From NCBI RefSeq assembly GCF_000161795.2, contig NZ_CP006882.1, forward strand, positions 186,001-250,000: a stretch of DNA of 64,000 nt. The letters are read 5' to 3'. The notes below the pieces were generated by a model. That model ran no database searches, had not been told where the DNA came from, and saw only the letters and a program-made list of their open reading frames with translations. Each line of letters starts with the position of its first letter. Within the stretch, counting starts at the first letter, position 1. This document shows positions 36,256 through 48,071 of this stretch, piece after piece. The position numbers were made by a program, and so were the translations under genes. Source of the stretch: Synechococcus sp. WH 8109 (GTDB lineage Bacteria > Cyanobacteriota > Cyanobacteriia > PCC-6307 > Cyanobiaceae).

Positions 36256-36480
36256 ACGCCCGCCAGCACTCACAAAGGTTGCAATTGCTCCGCAACCAAA
36301 GCTACAGCAGAGGTTGCAGTGTCCTCCGCTGATTTCCGCTTGGGTGTTGGTGTCCTGCCGGTGATTGTGGTGTGTCTGCAATTGCCCTGACGCTTCCCTT
36401 GCGTCTGGCGTTTTCGCGCCGACGGCACCTGTTTGTTCTGACGATCCACCCCGTTCTTCCTTTCGTACCGGAGCCCTTCC

Positions 36481-36849
36481 ATGTCCAAGAAGCGCAAGCG
36501 CATTAGCCGTCGTCGCCTGGCAGGTCAGCGGGTCCTGGCCCATGTGCCAACCCATCGCCTCGAAACCGGTGAGTACAAGCCGGTAACGGCCGCTCGTCGT
36601 TACATCGCTGAGGGCGGACTGGTGCCTCCGGCGTTGCTGAATGTGCGCCGCAATGAGCACACCACCGACCGCTTCTTCTGGGGTGAGAAAGGACTGTTCA
36701 GCGCTCAATACGCCGAAGAGAACCATTTCCTCTTCCCCTCATTGCGCACGATTGTTGATTCGATCGGTGAAGACAAGCTGTTCGAGGGGCTCGAGCTTGG
36801 CGCTGATGATTGGGAGGAAATGGAGGAGTACGAATACGCCTTCGTTTGA
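36481..36849 (+). CDS. DUF3155 domain protein, cyanobacterial
   Basis: This 122-residue protein has a strongly basic N-terminus (SKKRKRISRRRLAGQRV), a conserved core (KPVTAARRYIAEGG, RRNEHTTDRFFWGEKGLF, EENHFLFPSLR) and a very acidic C-terminal tail (DDWEEMEEYEYAF). That matches DUF3155, which is confined to cyanobacteria as far as I recall, and has no assigned function. The basic start and acidic end suggest contact with nucleic acid or ribosomes, but this is inference. ATG 36481 has GGAG upstream. Confidence 0.82.
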   Translation: MSKKRKRISRRRLAGQRVLAHVPTHRLETGEYKPVTAARRYIAEGGLVPPALLNVRRNEHTTDRFFWGEKGLFSAQYAEENHFLFPSLRTIVDSIGEDKLFEGLELGADDWEEMEEYEYAFV

Positions 36850-37422
36850 TTAGGCGTTCTCCAGAACACTCTCGATAAACGTCAGGATCGGCTGCACCGT
36901 CTCATCAGGGATGGTGTGGCCGTTTTTGAACAGAAGTGTCTGACATCGATCGGGCTGCAACTGTGCAGCGATCGATTGCATGGCCTGGAACGGCACCACG
37001 GGATCGTCTGAACCATGCATCAGCAACACAGGGGGGTGTTGCTGGGGCGGAGCCCAGTTGGGGTGTGGATAGCCGCTGCAGCTGATCAGCCCTGCGATGG
37101 GCAGGGCGCAGCCGCCCTCCAGAGCCATGGCTCCCCCCTGGGAAAAGCCGAACACCACCGTTCGTTCGAGTCCGAGGCCTGAGCTGTGCAGGCTCTGAAG
37201 TTGAGCCTTGAGGCTCTCAACGGCCGCGGGCACGGCATCCCACTGGGCTGGGAACAGGCCATACCACTGACGCCCTCCCGGTTGGTCGGGATGAAGCTCA
37301 GGAGCCTCCAGGCAAACCACATCAAGGGTCTTGGAGAACTCTCGCGCTAGGCGATCGCCCAGGGGCTTGAGATCCTCTCCGTTGGCTCCCCAGCCGTGGA
37401 GCAGCACCAGCCGGCCATCCAT
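36850..37422 (-). CDS. Alpha/beta hydrolase, carboxylesterase/phospholipase type
   Basis: The 190-residue serine hydrolase has the oxyanion region LVLLHGWGANGED, the nucleophile elbow GFSQGG, the acid in LLMHGSDDPVVP and the histidine in KNGHTIPDE. Length and motifs match the phospholipase/carboxylesterase (YpfH/APT) group. Its substrate is unknown. The stop lies directly against that of the DUF3155 gene on the other strand. Confidence 0.87.
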   Translation of the reverse strand: MDGRLVLLHGWGANGEDLKPLGDRLAREFSKTLDVVCLEAPELHPDQPGGRQWYGLFPAQWDAVPAAVESLKAQLQSLHSSGLGLERTVVFGFSQGGAMALEGGCALPIAGLISCSGYPHPNWAPPQQHPPVLLMHGSDDPVVPFQAMQSIAAQLQPDRCQTLLFKNGHTIPDETVQPILTFIESVLENA

Positions 37423-37478
37423 GGGGCATGAACATCACTGCTGCGTAGGTTGGCTCACGACCCAGTCACGACCCTTCG

Positions 37479-39041
<1,563 letters not shown>

Positions 39042-39048
39042 CGCTGGT

Positions 39049-39065
39049 GGGGGCCGCCGGCCCCC
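39049..39065. terminator. GC hairpin after purH
   Basis: GGGGGCC and GGCCCCC form a 7-bp stem around GCC in the 54-bp gap between purH and the DUF4079 gene. No T-run follows, so it may only attenuate transcription or protect RNA ends. Confidence 0.4.
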
Positions 39066-39095
39066 TAGCCTCGCGTCACTGAAGAGTCCCCTTCA

Positions 39096-39554
39096 ATGCT
39101 CGCCACCCTCCCCTTCAGCTTCAATTTCGCTCACCCCCTAGCGGAGTGGGGCCTGCTCGCCGTCGGTGGTTGGGCTCTTTACCTTGGGATCAAGGTTAAG
39201 AAAACGCGCACCGGTACCCCAGAACAGCGCAAAGAACTGGTGCCGAAAAAGTTCGCCCAGCGCCATTACCTCTGGGGCAGCATCCTGCTGGCCGTGATGA
39301 CCCTCGGGACACTGGGTGGCATGGCGGTCACCTATCTGAACAATGGCAAGTTGTTTGTCGGTCCGCACTTGCTGGTGGGTCTGGCCATGACCGGGATGAT
39401 CGCCGTTGCCGCCTCGCTCTCACCCCTGATGCAGCGGGGCAATGTGATTGCGCGCAAGGCTCATGTGGGCCTGAACATGGGAATGCTCACGTTGTTCCTC
39501 TGGCAGGCCGTCAGCGGCATGGAGATCGTCAACAAGATCTGGACCAACCGCTGA
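39096..39554 (+). CDS. DUF4079 membrane protein
   Basis: This 152-residue protein has about four hydrophobic helices (near 12-30, 62-82, 90-108 and 128-145) and histidines inside or near them (FAHPLAEWG, KAHVGLNMG). That pattern recalls small cytochrome b561-like proteins, as noted for DUF4079. It is probably a thylakoid or plasma membrane protein of unknown role. It lies 54 bp after purH, on the same strand. Confidence 0.8.
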   Translation: MLATLPFSFNFAHPLAEWGLLAVGGWALYLGIKVKKTRTGTPEQRKELVPKKFAQRHYLWGSILLAVMTLGTLGGMAVTYLNNGKLFVGPHLLVGLAMTGMIAVAASLSPLMQRGNVIARKAHVGLNMGMLTLFLWQAVSGMEIVNKIWTNR

Positions 39555-39561
39555 AGATCCT

Positions 39562-40170
39562 TCAGAAGGCTGCCCGCTGACGGGGTGGGCAGCTCAGGCC
39601 ATGGGCGGCGTGGAAATCTTCCTGGACCTTCCAGGTGAGCCGTCGTGAAATCTGACGGACAATCTGCTTGAGTAAATGATCCCCACTGCTCTGGACCAAC
39701 TGATCCGGGAGCATGGTGATCACCTTGGGCAGACGGATCCAGACCTTGAGATCCAGGTCCCATTTGACGGAGGTGTGCTCCTGTTCGGGGATTAGGCGCA
39801 TCCCCGCGCGGAAGTCGACGTCGTAGTGATGGCGCAGGGCGAGCGACTGCGGCACGGTTCGAACGGTTTCGATTCGGTAGATCCCTTCCTGCTGTGGCAG
39901 TAGCCGCAGAGCGATCGTGGGCTCTACCTCGAAGCCGAAGTTGCCGAACCGGCCCAGGGTCAGGCTGTAGGACTGCCGATCGATGGCCTCGACCTGCATC
40001 GGGCTGGCGCAACGTTCAAACCAGCTCTGATGGTCATCCAGGTAACCAGCCACCATCGCTTGGGGCGCCAGCATCTGCATCGAATCCTCGAAGTGGCTTC
40101 TGTAGCAGCGCACCTGCGGGTCGGCACCGTGCAGCTGATTGTCGGTTTCAGTGGGCGACAAGACCGTCAC
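39562..40170 (-). CDS. DUF1997 family protein
   Basis: The 202-residue product fits DUF1997, found in cyanobacteria and plastids and predicted to have a START/polyketide-cyclase-like fold. Recognisable parts are LTLGRFGNFGFEVEPTIALR, VKWDLDLKVWIRLPK and a C-terminal helix. It has no signal peptide or membrane span. The function is not known. It converges on the DUF4079 gene, with 7 bp between stops. Confidence 0.8.
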   Translation of the reverse strand: MTVLSPTETDNQLHGADPQVRCYRSHFEDSMQMLAPQAMVAGYLDDHQSWFERCASPMQVEAIDRQSYSLTLGRFGNFGFEVEPTIALRLLPQQEGIYRIETVRTVPQSLALRHHYDVDFRAGMRLIPEQEHTSVKWDLDLKVWIRLPKVITMLPDQLVQSSGDHLLKQIVRQISRRLTWKVQEDFHAAHGLSCPPRQRAAF

Positions 40171-40230
40171 GGATGAGGAGCTGCCGGCGGAGGGCGATTA
40201 AAGATGAACCAATGTAAAGCTCTCTGCGCT

Positions 40231-41430
40231 TCAGTTTTCGCTCAATTGCATCAGTTTTTCGATCACCTCTTCCACCGCCCGATCTGGGGTTGAGGCACCG
40301 GAGGTGATTCCCACCCGCACGGGGCCCTCAGGCAGGAAATCGCCCTCACAACAGAGCTCGGCTGCCAGTGGTTTGTGCTCGATCGAATTGGTGCCGACGT
40401 CGATGCGCTCGGGCGTGTCGATGTGGAACGAGCGAATACCACGGCTGACGGCAATCTCCTGCAGGTGGGTGGTGTTGGAGGAGTTGAAACCACCGATCAC
40501 CACCATCAGGTCCAGGGGTTCATCCACCAGGGAGAACATGGCGTCCTGACGCTCCTGGGTGGCGTCGCAGATGGTGTTGAAGGCCAGGAAGTGGTCGTTG
40601 AGCTGGGTTGGACCGTATTTGCTCAACATCGTGCGTTCGAACAGGCGTCCGATCTCTTCCGTTTCGCTCTTCAGCATCGTGGTCTGGTTGGCCACGCCCA
40701 GACGTTCGAGGTCCCGATCTGGATCGAACCCTGGAGAGCAGGCTTTTGCAAACCTTTGAATGAAGTCATCTCGGTCCCCATTGCCGAGGATGTAGTCCGC
40801 GACGTACTGGGCTTCCTCCAGATCGAGCACCACCAGATAGGTGCCGGCAAATGAGCTGGTGGCCAGTGTTTCCTCGTGCTTCACCTTGCCGTGAATGATC
40901 GAGGTGAAGGTGTGCTTCTTATGTTTCTCCACGGTGTTCCAAACCTTGGAGACCCAGGGACAGGTCGTGTCAACGATGTGGCAGCCCCGTTCATTCAGCA
41001 GCTGCATTTCCTGAACGGTGGCACCAAAGGCCGGCAGGATCACCACATCGCCGGAGGTGACACCTGAGAAGTCCTTCACTCCCTGTTCGACGGGGATGAA
41101 TTGCACATCCATTTCCCTGAGGTGATCATTCACGGAAGGGTTGTGGATGATCTCGTTCGTGATCCAGAGACGCTCGCTGGGGTAGTGCTTGCGGGTCTCG
41201 TAGGCCATCGCCACAGCCCGTTCAACACCCCAGCAGAACCCGAAGGCTTCCGCCAACCGGACGTTGAGCCGGCCGTGGTCCAGTCGGTAGCCGTTGTCCC
41301 GGATCGTGCCGATCAGGCCGCTCTGGTAGGCCTGCTCAAGGCTTTCCGCCACTTCCTCGGCGCGCCCGAAGCCTCGCCGGTTGTAACGCTCGGAATGGTG
41401 GAGGGAGCGCTTGAAGGCGTGGGTGTCCAT
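40231..41430 (-). CDS. ispH: 4-hydroxy-3-methylbut-2-enyl diphosphate reductase
   Basis: IspH is the FeS enzyme that makes IPP and DMAPP at the end of the MEP pathway. The 399-residue protein is the longer cyanobacterial/plant form, with [11 protein letters not shown] and [12 protein letters not shown] holding cluster cysteines, and later [12 protein letters not shown] and [11 protein letters not shown]. Electrons probably come from ferredoxin. ATG 41430 is 111 bp from the amt stop. Confidence 0.95.
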   Translation of the reverse strand: MDTHAFKRSLHHSERYNRRGFGRAEEVAESLEQAYQSGLIGTIRDNGYRLDHGRLNVRLAEAFGFCWGVERAVAMAYETRKHYPSERLWITNEIIHNPSVNDHLREMDVQFIPVEQGVKDFSGVTSGDVVILPAFGATVQEMQLLNERGCHIVDTTCPWVSKVWNTVEKHKKHTFTSIIHGKVKHEETLATSSFAGTYLVVLDLEEAQYVADYILGNGDRDDFIQRFAKACSPGFDPDRDLERLGVANQTTMLKSETEEIGRLFERTMLSKYGPTQLNDHFLAFNTICDATQERQDAMFSLVDEPLDLMVVIGGFNSSNTTHLQEIAVSRGIRSFHIDTPERIDVGTNSIEHKPLAAELCCEGDFLPEGPVRVGITSGASTPDRAVEEVIEKLMQLSEN

Positions 41431-41462
41431 GGAGGGCGCTGGAGTGGGGCAACTCTATGTGG

Positions 41463-41481
41463 CCTGAAGCGCTGCTTCAGG
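41463..41481. other. Small hairpin upstream of ispH
   Basis: CCTGAAGC and GCTTCAGG form a perfect 8-bp stem around GCT, just beyond the amt terminator and 33 bp upstream of the ispH start. It may be part of the terminator pair or of the ispH leader. Confidence 0.4.
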
Positions 41482-41484
41482 CAT

Positions 41485-41513
41485 TAAAAAAGCCCGGCCA
41501 GTCGGCCGGGCTT
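41485..41513 (-). terminator. Rho-independent terminator of amt
   Basis: On the minus strand a 9-bp stem AGCCCGGCC/GGCCGGGCT with a 4-nt loop is followed by six T residues, 28 bp after the amt stop codon. Confidence 0.85.
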
Positions 41514-41540
41514 GAGATCAACAACTAATCCGAAGCTGAA

Positions 41541-43013
<1,473 letters not shown>

Positions 43014-43115
43014 GAACGAGGGTGCAGAGCTGCGTGACACGCCCAGTTGTAACTAGGCGAACCACCCCACGCTGCACCTCAAGAAAGTCTTTCCATGTTC
43101 GATCTGCTACCAAAA

Positions 43116-43880
43116 TCAATCTAGGTTGACTAGACGTGTCCCCTGCCAGTGGACCGCGTCGGCGCTGAAGCTGAAGCAGCACGGCAGAACTTCCACACCG
43201 CTGTGGGTGGCCTGGCGAAACAGCTCTCCATACCGCGGATCAGCGCTGTCACCGGGAGAAAAGGCTTTCACATCCGGCCGGCTGAGGCAGGGCACCAGCA
43301 CCGCACGCGCGTCTGGAAGGACCCCCATCAGCTCAATCAGATGCTTTTGCCCTCGTTCAGTCACCGTGTCGGGGAACAGGGCTGTGCTGCCGTCGGTCCA
43401 GGTGGTGTTCTTCACTTCCAGGTAGATCGGTCGTTGATCTGGGTTCTGAGCGGCTGGAGTCAGCAGGAGGTCGATCCGGCTGCGCTTGTTGGTGCCATAG
43501 GCCACCTCAGCGCGGATCCCCTCAATGGCGCCGAGCTGGGCCTCCAGGCACCCCGCTTCGACCGTGGCGCGAATCAGTCGGTTGGGCAGGGCCGTGTTGA
43601 TACCCACCCAGCAAGGTTGGCCATCGGAGCCAGGTACTTCGGCTTGCTCCCAGGTCCAGGCCAGCTTGCGTTTGGGGGAGGGTGTGTAGCGCAGACGCAC
43701 CCGTTGGCCAGGGATCAAGACTCCGGTCATCGGGCCGGTGTTGGCGCAGTGGGCGGTGACGGTCTCGCCGCTGCTCAGCTCCACATCGGCCAGGAAGCGT
43801 TTGTAGCGCTTCAGCAGCACGCCCTCCGTTAGGGGTTCAAAGCGCAGCAGGGCATCGCCCAGAGAGGGAAGGCCAGTCAT
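43116..43880 (-). CDS. sfsA: SfsA family nuclease/sugar fermentation stimulation protein
   Basis: The 254-residue protein has an OB-like N-terminal part (RFLADVELSSGETVTAHCAN) and a PD-(D/E)XK-type core with SRIDLLLT and YLEVKNTTW, ending in the SfsA pattern ALFPDTVTERGQKHL. SfsA was named for sugar fermentation but the core is a nuclease fold. ATG 43880 fits the family start; the frame is open to 43976, but that segment crosses murJ's promoter region. Confidence 0.9.
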   Translation of the reverse strand: MTGLPSLGDALLRFEPLTEGVLLKRYKRFLADVELSSGETVTAHCANTGPMTGVLIPGQRVRLRYTPSPKRKLAWTWEQAEVPGSDGQPCWVGINTALPNRLIRATVEAGCLEAQLGAIEGIRAEVAYGTNKRSRIDLLLTPAAQNPDQRPIYLEVKNTTWTDGSTALFPDTVTERGQKHLIELMGVLPDARAVLVPCLSRPDVKAFSPGDSADPRYGELFRQATHSGVEVLPCCFSFSADAVHWQGTRLVNLD

Positions 43881-43948
43881 GGCAGCAGCCGAGATTGGCC
43901 CATGGTCTCGTGTGGTGCCTCCACAATGCGCCCAATGCTGGGGGCCGA

Positions 43949-45556
43949 ATGGCGCGTTCACTGAAGGGGATCGCACTGGTGGTAACCCTCGGTACCCTGC
44001 TGAGCAAGGTGGGTGGCCTGATTCGGCAGCTGGTGATTGCAGCGGCCTTCGGGGTGGGCGCGGCCTATGACGCCTACAACTACGCCTACGTGCTGCCTGG
44101 ATTTCTGCTGATCCTGCTGGGAGGGATCAATGGCCCCTTCCACAGCGCGATGGTGAGCGTGCTGAGCCGGCGCCCCCGGGGTGAAGGAGCGCACATCCTT
44201 GCGGCGCTCAGCACCAGCGTCAGTGCTCTGTTGCTCCTGGTCACCATCGTTTTGGTGCTAGCGGCGGATCCCCTGATCACCCTTGTGGGCCCTGGCCTTG
44301 CCCCCGAGCTTCACGCCATCGCACGGGTCCAGCTGCAGGTGATGGCGCCGATGGCGCTGCTGGTTGGGCTGATCGGGCTCGGCTTCGGGTCCCTCAACGC
44401 CGCCGACGAATTCTGGATTCCTGCGATTTCTCCGCTGATGTCCAGCGGGGCCTTGATCGTGGGGGTGGGACTGCTCTGGTGGCAGCTCGGCGCTGAGATC
44501 GCCTTGCCGTCCGCCGCCATGACAGGTGGTGTGGTGCTGGCCTTGGCCACGTTGGTGGGGGCCTTGCTGCAGTGGCTGATCCAGCTGCCGGCGTTGATCC
44601 GGCAGGGGTTGGCCCGTTTCCAACTGGTCTGGGACTGGCGGCACCCGGGAGTGCGGGAGGTGTGGCGTGTGATGGGGCCGGCGACGTTGTCGTCCGGAAT
44701 GCTTCAGATCAATGTTTTCACTGATCTGTTTTTCGCCTCGGGCATCGTCGGTGCAGCGGCGGGTCTGGGGTACGCCAATTTGCTGGTGCAAACCCCCCTG
44801 GGCCTGATCTCGAATGCGCTGTTGGTGCCTTTGTTGCCCACTTTTGCCAGGCTCACGGCTCCGGAGGATCGTCCGCAGCTGATCGATCGGATCCGCCAGG
44901 GGTTGATGCTGTCTGCGGCATCGATGATCCCTCTGGGGGGACTCTTCATTGCTTTGGGTGGCCCCATCGTCGCCTTGGTGTACGAGCGCGGTGCCTTCGA
45001 TGCATCAGCCGCACAGCTGGTGACGGGCTTGCTAATGGCCTATGGCCTGGGCATGCCGGCCTACCTCGGCCGGGATGTGCTGGTGCGCGTCTTTTATGCC
45101 CTTGGAGATGGAACAACGCCTTTTCGGCTCTCGCTGGCGGGGATCGGTCTGAACGTATTTTTTGACTGGATGCTGGTGGGTGGTCCGACCCCTTGGGGGA
45201 ATCAGTCGCCGTTCAATTTCGGTGCGCCAGGGTTGGTGCTCGCCACGGTTACCATCAACCTGCTTACCTGCCTTGCCCTTTTGGTAGGTCTGCGGAAATG
45301 CATTCCAGGACTGCCGCTGCGGCGCTGGGGCATGGACCTGCTGCGGCTCGCCATCGCCGGAGTTCTGGCAGCGGGGGGCGCGGCGATCCTGGTGACCGTC
45401 GTGCTTTGGCCCGCAGGGTTTCTGGGCCTACTGCTGCAGGTTTCTGCTCCTGGCCTGCTGGGTTTGGCGCTATTCGCTTTCGTAGGTGCACGACTTCAGG
45501 TGCAGGAGGTGCGTGAGGTCACGCAGTTGGTGGTGGGCCGATTCAGGGCTCGCTGA
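43949..45556 (+). CDS. murJ: Lipid II flippase MurJ
   Basis: MurJ moves lipid II across the plasma membrane for peptidoglycan synthesis. The 535-residue protein has about 14 hydrophobic helices, the MOP-fold start VVTLGTLLSKVGGLIRQLVIAAAFG and the conserved YERGAFD segment. ATG 43949 gives MARSLKG; an upstream start at 43895 adds 18 unconserved residues. The end overlaps the small gene at 45543 by 14 bp. Confidence 0.93.
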   Translation: MARSLKGIALVVTLGTLLSKVGGLIRQLVIAAAFGVGAAYDAYNYAYVLPGFLLILLGGINGPFHSAMVSVLSRRPRGEGAHILAALSTSVSALLLLVTIVLVLAADPLITLVGPGLAPELHAIARVQLQVMAPMALLVGLIGLGFGSLNAADEFWIPAISPLMSSGALIVGVGLLWWQLGAEIALPSAAMTGGVVLALATLVGALLQWLIQLPALIRQGLARFQLVWDWRHPGVREVWRVMGPATLSSGMLQINVFTDLFFASGIVGAAAGLGYANLLVQTPLGLISNALLVPLLPTFARLTAPEDRPQLIDRIRQGLMLSAASMIPLGGLFIALGGPIVALVYERGAFDASAAQLVTGLLMAYGLGMPAYLGRDVLVRVFYALGDGTTPFRLSLAGIGLNVFFDWMLVGGPTPWGNQSPFNFGAPGLVLATVTINLLTCLALLVGLRKCIPGLPLRRWGMDLLRLAIAGVLAAGGAAILVTVVLWPAGFLGLLLQVSAPGLLGLALFAFVGARLQVQEVREVTQLVVGRFRAR

Positions 45557-45830
45557 GACGAACATCGAGCTCTTCACGCACCTGAATGGGAAGTTCCAGA
45601 TGCTCGCGACCCACGAGTTGCGGGCCCTGAACAGACACGATCCGTGCCTCGATCCCAAACTCTTTAAAGGCGGTTTCCAGTTCCTGGATCAGGGCCTTTT
45701 CAACCTGGGCCTCCGCATCCACGACACGACCGATCAGCCGTTCACCTAGGCGGCCGATGCGTTGGCGCACCAAATCTCTGGAGTTGGTGACTTCAATAAT
45801 CAGCACACCACCGCTGCGGATGGAATGCAA
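45543..45830 (-). CDS. Small conserved protein, function unknown
   Basis: This 95-residue soluble protein has one amphipathic helix-rich section (SRDLVRQRIGRLGERLIGRVVDAEAQVEKALIQELE is its span, about 17-52) and a beta-rich end (IVSVQGPQLVGREHLELPIQV). I do not recognise a named family. It follows DUF3181 by two bases and surely belongs to the same transcript. A GTG at residue 9 (LIIEVTN) is an alternative start. Confidence 0.68.
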   Translation of the reverse strand: MHSIRSGGVLIIEVTNSRDLVRQRIGRLGERLIGRVVDAEAQVEKALIQELETAFKEFGIEARIVSVQGPQLVGREHLELPIQVREELDVRLSEP

Positions 45831-45832
45831 CC

Positions 45833-46123
45833 TTATCCGCAGTACGGCTCGAGGATCTCTTCAAGATCCCTCAGCTGGGCAGGGGGAATCAGCTTGGAGA
45901 GCGGGAGCTGACTGGCGCCTCCTGCCAGGGGCACCTTGACGGCGTCGAGGGCCTGCCGGGCCGCTACCTCAGCACCTTGATTGACGCGGGCACTGCACTC
46001 GATCGCCAGCGCTGAAGCCACGTTGGCATCACCGAGGTAGAGATGCCAGCCGCTGATCTGAACGTAGAGGCGTTCAGCCAAAGCACTCTGAAGTTCCTGC
46101 AGGTCACTGGCGGAGAGGGACAT
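45833..46123 (-). CDS. DUF3181 family protein
   Basis: The 96-residue product fits the cyanobacterial DUF3181: an N-terminal helix (SDLQELQSALAERLYVQISG), the WHLYLGDANVASALAIEC stretch and a C-terminal RDLEEILEPYCG. There is no signal or membrane segment. Its role is unknown. It is the middle gene of a three-gene minus-strand cluster. Confidence 0.8.
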   Translation of the reverse strand: MSLSASDLQELQSALAERLYVQISGWHLYLGDANVASALAIECSARVNQGAEVAARQALDAVKVPLAGGASQLPLSKLIPPAQLRDLEEILEPYCG

Positions 46124-46165
46124 CAGTCCGGAAGGATCGAGGTGGAGATTGCGTCCATGCTGGCT

Positions 46166-46411
46166 TTATTCCTCCGGCTTGGGGCGCTGAAGAATCACCC
46201 AGGTCAATTGGCCCAGCCACAGGGTTGCCCAGAGGCTGGTGACCCAGGTCAGGCTGCCTTCGGGGAAGGGGTGGCGCATCTCCTGCAGAAACCAGCCTCC
46301 GCTGTTCACCGCGGCGAACACTCCGCCGTGCAGACACAGGTTCACGATGCGCTCGAAATGCCGGTAAGTCGGATCCTCAGTGTTAGCGGGGCCATACCAG
46401 CGGATCGGCAT
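46166..46411 (-). CDS. Small conserved membrane protein
   Basis: This 81-residue protein starts with a hydrophilic segment (MPIRWYGPANTEDPTYRHFE), followed by two hydrophobic helices around 23-42 and 53-74. A similar protein next to DUF3181 is common in picocyanobacteria as I recall, without assigned function. It leads the small-gene cluster and ends 42 bp before DUF3181. Confidence 0.72.
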   Translation of the reverse strand: MPIRWYGPANTEDPTYRHFERIVNLCLHGGVFAAVNSGGWFLQEMRHPFPEGSLTWVTSLWATLWLGQLTWVILQRPKPEE

Positions 46412-46499
46412 TGCTTGGGCTCAGAAACACCTGAATCCTGACGCGGCCCGCACCCAGTTGACGAGCGGACCCTCGATGGGCTCTGATGGTTTGGCGCAA

Positions 46500-46573
46500 G
46501 CGCTTGTAGCTCAGCGGATTAGAGCATCTGACTACGGATCAGAGGGTCGGGAGTTCGAATCTCTCCAGGCGCG
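46500..46573 (+). tRNA. tRNA-Arg (ACG)
   Basis: The 74-nt cloverleaf has acceptor GCGCTTG/CAGGCGC with one G-U pair, anticodon stem TCTGA/TCAGA with loop CTACGGA, and T-loop TTCGAAT. The anticodon ACG is normally edited to ICG to read CGU, CGC and CGA. Discriminator G573; CCA is not encoded. A strong terminator follows. Confidence 0.96.
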
Positions 46574-46578
46574 TTTCA

Positions 46579-46604
46579 ACTGCCCTACGTGGGCAGTTTT
46601 TTTT
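46579..46604 (+). terminator. Terminator of tRNA-Arg
   Basis: ACTGCCC/GGGCAGT with a 5-nt loop is followed by eight T residues, 5 nt after the tRNA. Confidence 0.92.
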
Positions 46605-46667
46605 GGTTGATCGGTCGGGCTGATCGCTGCGGTTTCTTACGATTGACCAAAGCTTTACTGACATTTC

Positions 46668-47957
46668 ATGGGCCAGGTTTCTGGACGCGCCATCGACGCT
46701 GATCTGGCTCAGTCGGATCCGGATATCGCCGCGTTCATCAATCAAGAACGGCAGCGTCAGGAAACCCACCTGGAATTGATCGCATCGGAGAACTTTGCCT
46801 CCCGTGCGGTGATGCAGGCCCAGGGTTCCGTGCTCACTAACAAGTACGCCGAGGGGCTGCCCAGCAAGCGGTATTACGGCGGTTGTGAGCATGTTGATGC
46901 CATTGAAGAGCTGGCCATCGAGCGGGCCAAGCAGTTGTTTGGTGCCGCCTGGGCCAATGTCCAACCCCACAGTGGGGCCCAGGCGAACTTCGCCGTCTTC
47001 CTGGCCCTGCTGCAGCCCGGCGACACGATCATGGGACTGGACCTGTCCCATGGCGGTCACCTCACCCATGGTTCCCCGGTCAACGTCAGCGGCAAGTGGT
47101 TCAACGTTGTTCAGTACGGCGTTGACAAGGAGACCCAACGCCTCGATGTGGAGGCGATCCGCCAGCTGGCTTTGGAGCACAAGCCGAAGCTGATTGTTTG
47201 CGGCTATTCCGCGTATCCACGCACCATCGACTTCGCCGCCTTCCGCGCCATCGCTGATGAAGTGGGTGCCTATCTGCTCGCCGATATGGCCCACATCGCC
47301 GGCCTCGTTGCCGCTGGAGTGCATCCCAGCCCTGTGCCCCATTGCGATGTGGTAACTACCACCACCCACAAGACCCTGCGCGGCCCCCGCGGCGGCCTGA
47401 TCCTCTGCCGCGATGCTGAGTTCGCCAAAAAGTTCGACAAAGCCGTGTTTCCTGGCAGCCAGGGCGGCCCTCTGGAGCACGTGATCGCTGCCAAGGCTGT
47501 GGCCTTCGGGGAAGCGCTGCAGCCTTCGTTCAAGGCCTACAGCCAGCAGGTGGTTGCCAACGCAGCAGCCCTCGCTGAACAGCTGATCGCCCGCGGCATC
47601 GATGTCGTCAGCGGCGGCACCGACAACCACGTGGTGCTGCTAGATCTGCGTGGCATCGGGATGACTGGAAAAGTGGCTGATCTGTTGGTGAGTGATGTGC
47701 ACATCACGGCCAACAAAAACACAGTTCCCTTCGACCCTGAATCGCCTTTCGTCACCAGTGGCCTGCGGCTGGGAACCGCTGCGCTCACCACTCGTGGTTT
47801 TGACGCACAGGCCTTCCGGGAGGTCGCTGATGTGATTGCCGATCGTCTTCTCAATCCTGAGGATGATGCGATTCGCCAGCGTTGCCTCGATCGGGTGGCT
47901 GCCCTCTGTGAGCGCTTCCCCCTCTACGCCGACAGCAAGCAGCCTGTTCTGGCTTGA
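46668..47957 (+). CDS. glyA: Serine hydroxymethyltransferase
   Basis: GlyA interconverts serine and glycine with tetrahydrofolate, supplying one-carbon units and acting in photorespiration. The 429-residue PLP enzyme has [14 protein letters not shown], the [18 protein letters not shown] block, the Schiff-base lysine in [16 protein letters not shown] and the [14 protein letters not shown] ending. It is full length. ATG 46668 follows the tRNA-Arg terminator by about 60 bp. Confidence 0.97.
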   Translation: MGQVSGRAIDADLAQSDPDIAAFINQERQRQETHLELIASENFASRAVMQAQGSVLTNKYAEGLPSKRYYGGCEHVDAIEELAIERAKQLFGAAWANVQPHSGAQANFAVFLALLQPGDTIMGLDLSHGGHLTHGSPVNVSGKWFNVVQYGVDKETQRLDVEAIRQLALEHKPKLIVCGYSAYPRTIDFAAFRAIADEVGAYLLADMAHIAGLVAAGVHPSPVPHCDVVTTTTHKTLRGPRGGLILCRDAEFAKKFDKAVFPGSQGGPLEHVIAAKAVAFGEALQPSFKAYSQQVVANAAALAEQLIARGIDVVSGGTDNHVVLLDLRGIGMTGKVADLLVSDVHITANKNTVPFDPESPFVTSGLRLGTAALTTRGFDAQAFREVADVIADRLLNPEDDAIRQRCLDRVAALCERFPLYADSKQPVLA

Positions 47958-48071
47958 GGCTTGGCATTAGCTCTCGAATGGGCCGTGGCGGTGGCTGGTT
48001 GAACGGTTGCAGGCTCTCTAGAATTGGGGTGACTCCTTCTGACCGGGGATCGTCTCTTTTTTGGAGCCTGC

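Larger units (their letters stand above)
36141..36480 (+). other. Gene-free region: long leader of the DUF3155 gene
   Basis: About 340 bp separate the divergent kinase and DUF3155 genes. The stretch holds a promoter-like pair, a dyad and at least one small hairpin (GGTTGC/GCAACC, 36277-36297). Open frames here are short and show no coding character. A 5' leader of roughly 250 nt is implied if the promoter is used. Confidence 0.5.

Noticed and set aside
36154-36726. A 190-codon minus-strand frame over the DUF3155 leader and gene
   Set aside because: It overlaps the well-supported DUF3155 gene and shows no conserved pattern.
43097-43110. Possible NtcA box upstream of amt (GTA-N8-AAC)
   Set aside because: One half-site base differs and no TAN3T follows at 20-24 nt, unlike the clean ntcA site. 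It may still be weakly used.
46539-47630. A 363-codon open frame antisense to glyA
   Set aside because: It mirrors glyA in the opposite frame, has no recognisable motif and includes the tRNA-Arg 3' end; GC-rich third positions produce such frames.
48019-48024. TAGAAT as a -10 box before the WecA-like gene
   Set aside because: No -35 at a suitable distance was found, so it was not listed as a promoter.
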